Assembly: GCA_001898625.1 (NCBI GenBank)
Contig: MKUP01000023.1
Coordinates: 283,910 to 347,909, forward strand
Length of the DNA: 64,000 nt
DNA from: Burkholderiales bacterium 67-32
Lineage (GTDB): Bacteria > Pseudomonadota > Gammaproteobacteria > Burkholderiales > Burkholderiaceae_B
Direction of reading: 5' to 3'
The notes beneath the pieces were generated by a model. That model searched no databases. It was not told where the DNA came from and saw only the letters and a list, made by a program, of their open reading frames with translations. The position numbers and the translations under genes were made by a program. Shown here piece after piece: positions 53,964 to 64,000 of this stretch (positions are counted from its first letter, which is position 1; each line of letters begins with the position of its first letter).

Positions 53964-54779
53964 TTATTTCCCTCCGAACAGACGCTTGAACAGGCCGGGC
54001 TTCTCGTAGTCGATGAAACGCAGCGGCTTGTCTTCGCCCAGGTAGCGGTCGACGACGTCCTGGTAGGCCTCGGCCACCGCGGTGCCCTTCAGGTGGATGG
54101 CGGGCAGGCCCTGGTTCGAGGCTTGCAGCACGTCTTCGGATTCGGGAATGACGCCGATCAGTTTGATGCGCAGGATGTCCTCGACGTCCTTGAGCGACAG
54201 CATTTCGCCGTCGGCCACGCGCTTGGCGTTGTAGCGCGTCAGCAGCAGATGCTCTTTGACGGGTTCCTCGCTGTTGACGGCGCGGCGCGACTTGGCCGAC
54301 AGGATGCCCAGGATGCGGTCCGAGTCGCGTACCGACGAGACCTCCGGATTGGTCACGACCAGCGCGTCGTCGGCGAAGTAGGCCGCCATCAGCGCGCCCG
54401 ACTCGATGCCGGCGGGCGAGTCGCAGACGATGTATTCGAAGTCCATCTCCTTCAGGCCTTCCATGACCTTCTCCACGCCTTCCTGCGTCAGGGCGTCCTT
54501 GTCGCGGGTCTGCGAGGCTGGGAGGATGTAGAGATTGTCGAGCTGCTTGTCGCGGATCAGGGCCTGGTTCAGGGTGGCTTCGCCCTGGACGACGTTGATC
54601 AGATCGTAGACCACGCGGCGTTCGCAACCCATGATCAGGTCGAGGTTGCGCAAGCCGACGTCGAAGTCGATCACGGCGGTCTTGTGGCCGCGCAGCGCCA
54701 GGCCTGCCGAGAAGGCGGCGCTGGAGGTGGTCTTGCCGACGCCGCCTTTGCCTGAAGTCACGACAACGATACGTGCCAT
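53964..54779 (-). CDS. minD: Septum site-determining ATPase MinD
   Basis: MinD is a ParA-type ATPase that binds the membrane and recruits MinC. The protein is 271 residues with the deviant Walker A 'GKGGVGKTTSSAA' (residues about 10-22), Walker B/switch 'VIDFDVGLRNLDLIMG' and 'CDSPAGIESGALMA'. The C-terminal amphipathic membrane-targeting helix is 'GLFKRLFGGK'. AAGGA precedes the ATG. It lies 20 bases after minC and 3 bases before minE, in the standard order. Confidence 0.98.
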   Translation of the reverse strand: MARIVVVTSGKGGVGKTTSSAAFSAGLALRGHKTAVIDFDVGLRNLDLIMGCERRVVYDLINVVQGEATLNQALIRDKQLDNLYILPASQTRDKDALTQEGVEKVMEGLKEMDFEYIVCDSPAGIESGALMAAYFADDALVVTNPEVSSVRDSDRILGILSAKSRRAVNSEEPVKEHLLLTRYNAKRVADGEMLSLKDVEDILRIKLIGVIPESEDVLQASNQGLPAIHLKGTAVAEAYQDVVDRYLGEDKPLRFIDYEKPGLFKRLFGGK

Positions 54780-54799
54780 GGGGAGTGGATCCTTATGAG

Positions 54800-55588
54800 T
54801 TAGATGGGCAACGGTTCGACCAGCAGTTTCTCGCCGTCGAGGCGGATCAATGCCGGTTTGTCCTGGATGTCGGGGGAAAGGGCCGTGGCCAGCGTCCGGT
54901 AGACGCCGGCCACGGCGACCAGCTCGGCTTCGAGCCGGGTGGTGAAGATGCGCGCGTTGGTGTCGCCGCGGGCGCCGGCCATGGCCTTGCCGCGCAGCGG
55001 CCCGTAGACGTGGATGTTGCCGTCGGCGATCACCTCGGCGCCGTGGCTGACCACGCCCATGACGATCAGGTCGGCATGGCGGGCGTAGACCCGCTGGCCC
55101 GAGCGCAGGGGTTTGTCGATGACCATGGTCGGCACGGCGTGCGGCGCCGCGGGAGCCTGCTCGGCCACGGTTTCGGTGGCGGGCGGGGTTTCCGGCGGGC
55201 GCGGAGCGGGGGCCGGCGCGGGCGCGGCCTGGGCGGCCGGCGCCGGTTCGGCGGCGGGCTCGGGCGTGGGCGACCGGGCCGGCGCGGCGGGCAGCGACAA
55301 CAGGGCCAGCCCAGCCTCGCGGGCCGACTCGGCCAGCTCCTCCGGGGCCATGATGCCTATGGTCGGCAGGCCGTGCCGCTTCAGCGCCTCGGCCAATTGG
55401 TTCCAGTCGAGCGGTTCGGCCAGCCGCGACGCGTCGATGACCACCGGCTCGTCTTCGAAGAAACCGGCGGCTTCCTCCATCCGCTGGTCCAGCGCGGCCA
55501 GCACGGCCTGGAGATCGGAGGAATGCAACACCACGCGAATGGCGTAGAGCGAGGTGCTCTTGATATCAAGTACGGGACTGGCTTCCAT
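54800..55588 (-). CDS. minC: Septum site-determining protein MinC
   Basis: MinC inhibits FtsZ assembly away from mid-cell and is carried by MinD. The protein is 262 residues from the ATG at 55588. The N-terminal FtsZ-binding domain runs to about residue 105 and has 'DIKSTSLYAIRVVLHSSDLQAVLAALDQRM' (in outline). A Pro/Ala/Glu-rich linker of about 45 residues ('APAPAPAPRPPETPP') is longer than in E. coli MinC (231). The C-terminal beta-helix domain has 'LRSGQRVYARHADLIVMGVVSHGAEVIADGNIHVYGPLRGKAMAG' (in outline). It is the first gene of minCDE here and has no good Shine-Dalgarno sequence. Confidence 0.96.
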   Translation of the reverse strand: MEASPVLDIKSTSLYAIRVVLHSSDLQAVLAALDQRMEEAAGFFEDEPVVIDASRLAEPLDWNQLAEALKRHGLPTIGIMAPEELAESAREAGLALLSLPAAPARSPTPEPAAEPAPAAQAAPAPAPAPRPPETPPATETVAEQAPAAPHAVPTMVIDKPLRSGQRVYARHADLIVMGVVSHGAEVIADGNIHVYGPLRGKAMAGARGDTNARIFTTRLEAELVAVAGVYRTLATALSPDIQDKPALIRLDGEKLLVEPLPI

Positions 55589-55680
55589 GGGCGGCGCCGA
55601 ATGGCGCAAATGCGCAAAGTCCAGATTCTACCGGTACGCGCCCCGGCGTGGGCGTTAGCGGTTGTGTCGGTGGGGAGGAA

Positions 55681-55760
55681 GCCCACCCCCTACCCGCTGA
55701 CGCGGGCCCCCTCAAGGGGGCGGCGCTGGCGGACCGGCCAAGCCGGATCCGCGGCGCCCT
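55681..55760. repeat. GC-rich hairpin block between minC and glnS, likely dispersed repeat
   Basis: The block holds GCCCCC-TCAA-GGGGGC (55706-55721) and, just after, a longer stem GCGGACCGGC-CAA-GCCGGATCCGC with one bulged A (55728-55751). From memory, sequences of this type (a CCCGCTGACGCGGG arm followed by the C/G hairpin) recur between genes in Alcaligenaceae and Comamonadaceae. It lies downstream of the glnS stop and may terminate glnS or protect its mRNA. The 195-base gap shows no gene. Confidence 0.55.
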
Positions 55761-55784
55761 GGGTCTAGTACCAGTTGGGATCCT

Positions 55785-57548
<1,764 letters not shown>

Positions 57549-57594
57549 CGTTGTATGGGTTGGACGAAGTGTCCCTGTTTCGATTTTGCCATAA

Positions 57595-57610
57595 CTAGGG
57601 TTCCCCCTAG
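57595..57610. promoter_or_regulatory. CTAG-bounded dyad between kinase gene and glnS
   Basis: CTAGGG-TTCC-CCCTAG is a perfect 16-base dyad 47 bases ahead of the glnS start. CTAG is rare in many bacteria, so two copies in one dyad stand out. It may be a weak terminator of the kinase operon or a protein site in the glnS leader. Confidence 0.4.
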
Positions 57611-57655
57611 AGGCGGCCGTTCCAACGAGCCGGGTCCACGGTCTCCAACAGGGGC

Positions 57656-59161
57656 CTACGCCGCGGCCAACGGTAGCCTGACGTCCACCTGCAGGCCGCC
57701 ATGCGGCGCCTGTCCCAGAGAGATGCCGCCGCCATGGGCGCGCGCGATGGCGTCGACCAGCGCCAGCCCCAATCCCACGTTGCCGGTCCGGCTGCGCGCT
57801 GCGTCCAGGCGCGAGAAAGGCTGCAGGGCTTCGGCGCGCCGCTCCAGCGGTATGCCCTTGCCGTGGTCCGCCACCGTCAGCAGGGCCTGCCCGCTGGCGG
57901 CGGACAACGCGATGTATATGGGAGGCGCTCCATGCTGGAGCGCATTGTTGATCAGGTTGTCGACCAGCCGGCCCAGTGCGACGGCATCGCCGGCCACCAC
58001 CACGTCGTCGGCCGTCGAGGTGAGTTCGACCTGGCAGCCGGTGCCCTGCCAGGTATGCAGCCGCTCCCGCAGCCAGTCGCCCAGATCGATGGGCGTGAAG
58101 TGGTAGGTGGCGCGGTCGGTGCCGCGCACGAAGCCGATGAACTGGTCGACGATGTGCTGCATGTCCTCGGCGTCTTTGCGCAAACCGTCCTTGAGCGCCG
58201 GGTCGTCGACCATCTCGGTGCGCAGGCGCATCCTGGACAGCGGGCCCTTGAGATCGTGCGGCAGGCCGGCCAGCAGCGTGCGGCGCACCTTGTCGGACTC
58301 GTTCAGCGCATCGAGCATGGCGTTGAAGCGTTCGCCCAGGACCTGGGTTTCGTGCGGGCCGGCCGGTTCCACCCGTTCCGGCTTGCCGGCCGCCAGGCGG
58401 TCGGCGGCATGGGCGAGCGAGGTGATGGGGCGGGTGATGTGCCAGGAGAACCAGGCGGCCAGCAGCAGGATCGCGCCCACCCCGCCCAGCCACATGACGA
58501 TCAGGGGCGTCTTGACGGGCGGGCTGATGCGTTCGAGCGAGATCACCAGCCAGGACCGCATCAGCGGTTCCTCGTCGTTGCCCAGGCCGGGCGTGAGCGA
58601 AATGAACAGGGCGGGTTCGGGGCCGCGCGACAGGGCTACCCGCGAGCCGTCCGCCAACTGGGCGTTCAGGCGCTGGATCAGGCCCCGCATGGCGTGGCGG
58701 GGATCGTCGTCGGCCCAGCGCGGGGCCTCGCGCGGGCCGCGGCGCTCGGGGCCGAAGCGGAATTCGCCGGAGCGGTAGTCGGGCGGCATGCGGCCCCCCG
58801 GCAGGGGTTCGAAGCGGGGGTGGGGCGGGCGGCCCTCGCGCCGGGGGCGTTCCTCGCCGGGCCGGGGCCGGGGCGGGATGGGGCGGGAGACCAGCCGCCA
58901 TTCACCCTGGGAGGCCGCCGCGACGAAGGCGGCGCGCTCGCTTTCGTCGATCTGCGCGATGGAGGCGCGCAGGGTGCGGATGGTGGTCGCCATGAGGTCC
59001 GGCGTGACGTTTTCGAGGACGTTGCGGCGGTAGTGCTCGATGGCCAGGAAGGTCGTGGCCTGCGCGACCAGCACCGCGCCCAGGATCAGCAGGATGAGGC
59101 GCGCGCGCAGCGAGCGCGGCATCAGGCGGCTCGCCCAGCCACGGGGCGCGGGGTTGTTCAT
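57656..59161 (-). CDS. Sensor histidine kinase (EnvZ/CpxA-like) with Pro/Arg-rich sensor region
   Basis: This 501-residue kinase has membrane helices at about 21-42 and 218-238. The periplasmic part between them contains an unusual Pro/Arg-rich segment (about residues 93-150, e.g. 'RPIPPRPRPGEERPRREGRPP') that looks extended and positively charged. After the HAMP ('RPITSLAHAADRLAAG') comes the H-box with His302 in 'GLPHDLKGPLSR', the N-box 'LVDNLINNALQHG', the G1 box 'DHGKGIP' and the G2 box 'NVGLGLALVDAIA'. It overlaps the regulator stop as ATGA. The pair is divergent from a Spy/CpxP-like gene, which suggests envelope-stress sensing. Confidence 0.93.
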   Translation of the reverse strand: MNNPAPRGWASRLMPRSLRARLILLILGAVLVAQATTFLAIEHYRRNVLENVTPDLMATTIRTLRASIAQIDESERAAFVAAASQGEWRLVSRPIPPRPRPGEERPRREGRPPHPRFEPLPGGRMPPDYRSGEFRFGPERRGPREAPRWADDDPRHAMRGLIQRLNAQLADGSRVALSRGPEPALFISLTPGLGNDEEPLMRSWLVISLERISPPVKTPLIVMWLGGVGAILLLAAWFSWHITRPITSLAHAADRLAAGKPERVEPAGPHETQVLGERFNAMLDALNESDKVRRTLLAGLPHDLKGPLSRMRLRTEMVDDPALKDGLRKDAEDMQHIVDQFIGFVRGTDRATYHFTPIDLGDWLRERLHTWQGTGCQVELTSTADDVVVAGDAVALGRLVDNLINNALQHGAPPIYIALSAASGQALLTVADHGKGIPLERRAEALQPFSRLDAARSRTGNVGLGLALVDAIARAHGGGISLGQAPHGGLQVDVRLPLAAA

Positions 59162-59901
59162 GGCAGCGACGGCGAGGCCGGTGGCGGGTCGTCCGGCGTC
59201 AGGGGAGAGAAGCGGTAGCCGATGCCCCAGACGGTCTGGATCCACTTCGGCTGCTTGGGGTCGTCCTCGATGGCGCGGCGCAGGCGCAGGATGGCGATGT
59301 CGATGGCGCGGTCGTTGCGCTCGCCGGCCTCGTCGTCGCGCGCCAGGGCCAGCAGCCGTTCGCGCGACAGCGGCTTGCCCGCGTTGCGCAGCAGGGCTTC
59401 GAGCAGATTGAATTCGCCGCCGGTCAGGCGTACCTGCTCGGTGCCGCGATGCAGCGTGCGGGCCTTGGCGTCGAAGATGAAGGGGCCGAACGAGACCGGA
59501 GCGTCCTTGACCAAAGCCGAGGGGCCGCTCTTGCGCCGCAGCACCGCTTCGATGCGGGCGAGCAGCTCGCGTGGGTCGAAGGGCTTGCCCAGGTAGTCGT
59601 CGGCGCCGGATTCCAGGCCGATGATGCGGTCCACCGTTTCGTCGCGGGCGGTCAGCAGGATCACCGGCAGGTCCTCGCCGCGCTCGCGCAGCCGCCGGCA
59701 GGCGTCCGCGCCGTCGCCGCCCGGCAGCATGCGGTCCAGCACCAGCAGGGCGGGGGCGTAGCGGGTGATGCGCGCTTCCAGGTCGGTGGCGTCCGGCGCC
59801 AGCAGCGTGTCGTAGCCCTGCTTGTTCAGGTAGTCGGCCAGGAGTTGGCGCAGGGCCGGGTCGTCATCGACCACGAGCAGTTTGAGGGCGGATTTTTCCA
59901 T
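59158..59901 (-). CDS. OmpR/CpxR-like response regulator
   Basis: This 247-residue regulator has a receiver domain with 'LLVVDDDPALRQLL', the phosphoacceptor Asp56 in 'LLVLDRMLPGGDG' and 'YLGKPFD'. The winged-helix C terminus has 'VRLTGGEFNLLEALLRNAGKPLSRERLLALAR' and 'ERNDRAIDIAILRLRRAIEDDPKQPKWIQTVWGIGYRF' (in outline). The start at 59901 is the ATG that begins the conserved N terminus; the upstream open frame is not needed. It is divergent from the Spy/CpxP-like gene at 60054, and TGAAA direct repeats with 10-base period lie in the shared region. Confidence 0.93.
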   Translation of the reverse strand: MEKSALKLLVVDDDPALRQLLADYLNKQGYDTLLAPDATDLEARITRYAPALLVLDRMLPGGDGADACRRLRERGEDLPVILLTARDETVDRIIGLESGADDYLGKPFDPRELLARIEAVLRRKSGPSALVKDAPVSFGPFIFDAKARTLHRGTEQVRLTGGEFNLLEALLRNAGKPLSRERLLALARDDEAGERNDRAIDIAILRLRRAIEDDPKQPKWIQTVWGIGYRFSPLTPDDPPPASPSLP

Positions 59902-59942
59902 GGGGGAATGTTCGCGTGGCGGGGCCGGACCCGCAAGCGGCC

Positions 59943-59957
59943 TGAAATCGGTTGAAA
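59943..59957. promoter_or_regulatory. TGAAA-N5-TGAAA direct repeat, candidate response-regulator site
   Basis: TGAAA occurs at 59943-59947 and 59953-59957, with TCGGT between, a period of 10 bases. A third GAAAC lies 33 bases further on (59987-59991), about three helical turns. The layout resembles CpxR boxes (GTAAA repeats of similar spacing). It sits between the regulator start (59901) and the Spy/CpxP-like start (60054). Confidence 0.45.
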
Positions 59958-60053
59958 CAGATGGGCCCCGCCTCGCAACCGGTCCGAAACGGGTCTGGAA
60001 CAAGAATGCCCTCACCGCCGCAGTCCGATGCGGTGTCGACAAGGAGTAACGCA

Positions 60054-60632
60054 ATGACCAAGAACGCCCTTCGTACGATCGCGCTGTCGCTGGCCCTGGC
60101 TACCGGGGGCGCCGGCATGCTGCAGGCCGCCCATGCCCAGGCTGCGGGCGACAATACCACGCAGGCCGAGCAAAAGCCCGCGCCGGAACGCCATCGGGGC
60201 CACATGGGCCATCACGGGCCCAAGGGACATCATTTCCGGGGCGGCATGGAGCAATCGCCGCTGGCCATGCTGGGACACCTGAAGTCCAGGCTGAATCTGA
60301 CCGATTCGCAGCAGAAGCTGTGGGATGCGGCGCAGAGCGCCAGCCGTGACGCCGGACAGGCCATGCGGGCCCAGCGCGAGGAAGGCATCAAGACCCTGCG
60401 CACGCAGGTCGCCGCCGGTCCCCTGGACCTGCGCGCCCTGAGCGCCCGGCACGACGCCGAACGCGCCGCCGCCAAACCCAAGCTGGACGCCGCCCGGGAC
60501 GCCTGGCTGGCCGCCTACGATTCGCTGGACGGCAAGCAGAAGCAGGTCGTGACCGACGCGGTCAAGCAGCGCCTGGAGCGGGGCGACCGCATGCGCGAGC
60601 ATCGCCGCCCGGACGCTCCGTCCAAGGGCTGA
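60054..60632 (+). CDS. Periplasmic Spy/CpxP-like LTXXQ-motif protein
   Basis: This 192-residue protein has a signal peptide ending near 'AAHAQAAGDNTTQ', then a His/Gly-rich segment ('RHRGHMGHHGPKGHH') that could bind metal, and a helical body with the family motif 'LNLTDSQQKLWDAA' (LTxxQ) and a second, weaker heptad region ('DSLDGKQKQVVTDAVKQRLE'). Such proteins act as periplasmic chaperones or feedback inhibitors of envelope-stress kinases. AAGGAG lies 7 bases before the ATG. It is divergent from the CpxR/CpxA-like pair, so it may be their target and regulator at once. A strong intrinsic terminator follows. Confidence 0.9.
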   Translation: MTKNALRTIALSLALATGGAGMLQAAHAQAAGDNTTQAEQKPAPERHRGHMGHHGPKGHHFRGGMEQSPLAMLGHLKSRLNLTDSQQKLWDAAQSASRDAGQAMRAQREEGIKTLRTQVAAGPLDLRALSARHDAERAAAKPKLDAARDAWLAAYDSLDGKQKQVVTDAVKQRLERGDRMREHRRPDAPSKG

Positions 60633-60647
60633 TCTCCGGCGGACAGG

Positions 60648-60680
60648 AAAACCGGCGCAGCGATGCGCCGGTTTTTTTTC
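60648..60680 (+). terminator. Intrinsic terminator of the Spy/CpxP-like gene
   Basis: ACCGGCGCA (60651-60659) pairs perfectly with TGCGCCGGT (60664-60672) around GCGA, and the preceding AAA pairs with the start of the eight-T run (60672-60679). It begins 16 bases after the stop. Confidence 0.92.
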
Positions 60681-60830
60681 GCCGCGATGAAGTACGTTTC
60701 TTGCGCGGGACGGGTTTTCCGGCCGCCCGGTGAGCCTTTCTTGTCCGGGTCCGCGCCGGCCCGGCTACGGTCGGCCAGCCGACTTCGCTAAAATCCCCTC
60801 TGATCGGCGATCCGCCCGAACCTGCCAGAG

Positions 60831-62013
60831 ATGCCCATGCCCAAGCCCGATACGCTGTTGGCGCATGCCGGACGCGCTCCCGAAGCCTATGCCGGCATGG
60901 TCAACACGCCCGTCTTCCGCACTTCCACCGTCATCCATCCCACGATCGAGTCGTACGAGGCGCCGCGCGACCTGATGAAGAAACCGGTCAGCTACGGCCG
61001 CCATGGCACGCCCACCACCTTCGCCTTCGAAGAGGCCGTGGCCAGGCTCGAGGGGGCGCACCAGGCAGTGGCCACGCCCAACGGGCTGTCGGCCATCGTC
61101 GTGGCCCTGCTGGCGGTCCTGAAGCCGGGCCAGCACCTGCTGGTGGCCGATTCGGCGTATTCGCCGGCGCGCGGCTTCTGCGACCGCAGGCTGGTGCCCC
61201 TGGGCATCGAGGTCGAATACTACGATCCGCTCATCGGCGCCGGCATCGCCGGCCTGCTGCGCGAGAACACCGGCGCGGTGTTCTGCGAATCGCCGGGCTC
61301 GCTCACTTTCGAAATGCAGGATATCCCCGCCATCGCGGCGGCGGCCCACGCCCGCGACATCCCGGTGCTGGCCGACAATACCTGGGTCACGCCGTATTTC
61401 GCGTCGCCGTTCGAACTGGGCGTGGACATCTCCATCCACGCGGGCACCAAGTACATCGGCGGCCATTCCGACCTGATGATAGGCGTGGTCGCCACCAACG
61501 AGCGCTATTGGAAGCCGGTGCGCCAGACGGTGTATGACTACGCCTACAGCGTCAGTCCCGACGACTGCTACCAGGCCCTGCGCGGCCTGCGCACGCTGGG
61601 CGTGCGCCTGCGCCAGCACGAGCGCAATGCGTTGCAGGTGGCGCGCTGGCTCGAAGCCCAGCCCGAGGTATCGCGGGTGCTGTATCCGGCGCTGGAAAGC
61701 GACCCCGGCCATGCGCTGTGGAAGCGCGACTACCGGGGCGCCTCGGGCCTGTTCTCGGTGGTGCTCAAGCCGGTCGACGACGCCGCGCTGGCGCGCTTCG
61801 CCGACGGCCTGAAGCTGTTCGGCATCGGTTCGAGCTGGGGCGGTTTCGAAAGCCTGATCACGGTCGTGCACGCCGCGGCCTATCGTACGGCCACCCGCTG
61901 GCAGCCCGAGGGGCCCGCCGTGCGGCTGCACATCGGCCTGGAGGATCCGGCCGACCTGATCGCCGACCTGCGGCAGGGGTTGGACCTGCTGCAAGACGGC
62001 AAGGCCGCGGCGC

Positions 62014-62021
<8 letters not shown>
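60831..62021 (+). CDS. metC: Cystathionine beta-lyase
   Basis: This PLP enzyme splits cystathionine to homocysteine, pyruvate and ammonia in methionine biosynthesis. The protein is 396 residues with the PLP lysine Lys207 in '[14 protein letters not shown]', '[19 protein letters not shown]' near residue 54-72, '[17 protein letters not shown]' and the C-terminal '[10 protein letters not shown]'. The segment between is typical of the MetC branch rather than MetB or MetZ. A second ATG at 60837 is possible (residue 3); AGAG precedes it weakly. It overlaps recQ by 8 bases, an unusual pairing. The Bordetella avium enzyme of this kind is known as a toxic lyase, but that is a property of the protein, not of this copy. 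Confidence 0.93.
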
Positions 62022-63828
<1,807 letters not shown>

Positions 63829-64000
63829 TCCGTCGCTAGCCCCAGGCTGAGTCGACATTCATGTTCTTGACCCGGTCTTGTCCGGGGCGCCGGGGCCGGG
63901 CGGGCGCTGAGGCGCAGCGAAGCCGGTCCCGCTGCGCGGGACTACCCGGAGTTGGCACGGTTGGCGGGGCGGGCGTGAACTCGCGCGGGAATAGCCCCCC
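63829..64000. other. Non-coding stretch after recQ, hairpin rich
   Basis: These 172 bases at the window edge hold no convincing gene. They contain GGTCCCG/CGGGAC-type inverted repeats (around 63925-63945) and GC-rich segments. The stretch may belong to a dispersed repeat or the leader of a gene outside the window; it cannot be judged from here. Confidence 0.4.

Noticed and set aside
57549..58901. Upstream extension of the glnS frame
   Set aside because: It is a wrong-frame reading of the kinase gene on the same strand; GlnRS homology begins at the ATG at 57548.

Overview
The window reads as chromosomal DNA of a high-GC betaproteobacterium of the family Alcaligenaceae, most like Bordetella or Achromobacter. 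The grounds are five separate Bug-type (tripartite tricarboxylate transporter) periplasmic binding proteins, which are amplified in that family, the coding density and GC-rich third codon positions, and the order of housekeeping genes such as minC-minD-minE and gcvT-gcvH-gcvP. I saw no tRNA, rRNA, CRISPR array, transposase, integrase or phage gene. No stretch longer than about 300 bases lacks a gene; the longest gaps are about 255-280 bases.

Layout. 1-1463: the end of a LysR regulator facing a Bug protein. 1719-7149: an exported-looking methyltransferase and the glycine cleavage operon gcvT-gcvH-gcvP. 7156-9234: a DHA2 drug exporter divergent from a MarR regulator, with a perfect dyad between them. 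9320-15773: a heavy-metal RND efflux operon (small exported protein, CzcC-, CzcB- and CzcA-like) ending in a P-II-like signalling protein. 16055-18903: a penicillin-acylase-family lipoprotein and a small membrane protein. 18914-32339: folA and thyA, both on the minus strand, separated by a dienelactone hydrolase and a cluster of about 11 kb (LysR, Bug, crotonase, degenerate ADP-forming acyl-CoA synthetase, thiolase-like protein, DUF35, acyl-CoA dehydrogenase, AMP-dependent ligase, cysteine-poor Asp/Glu racemase homologue, second Bug). 32527-39248: a FUSC membrane protein, a gamma-glutamyltransferase homologue, a Bug protein and the translation factor ettA.

39272-41391 holds two related lipoproteins; a third relative lies at 50584-51471. 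41620-45883 is a gentisate-type aromatic catabolism operon with its own Bug protein, behind a good sigma70 promoter overlapped by a dyad. 45996-48380 has a glycine-zipper lipoprotein, a ferritin-like di-iron protein and small genes including two PepSY proteins. 48383-50412 is an OmpR-type regulator and histidine kinase that follow the second PepSY gene. 51494-53728 is D-tartrate dehydratase divergent from a LysR regulator. Then come minE, minD, minC and glnS on the minus strand, a second kinase/regulator pair divergent from a Spy/CpxP-like protein (an arrangement like cpxRA-cpxP of enterobacteria), metC and recQ.

How it works together. The window mixes core functions (glycine cleavage, folate/thymidylate, division-site placement, translation, recombination) with accessory catabolic modules. 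Three of the five Bug proteins are packed with enzymes, which suggests uptake or sensing of the acids those enzymes degrade. The parts most worth a second look are the CoA-dependent cluster at 20306-31360, whose central enzymes lack textbook catalytic residues, and the three-member lipoprotein family, which I do not recognise as a described family.
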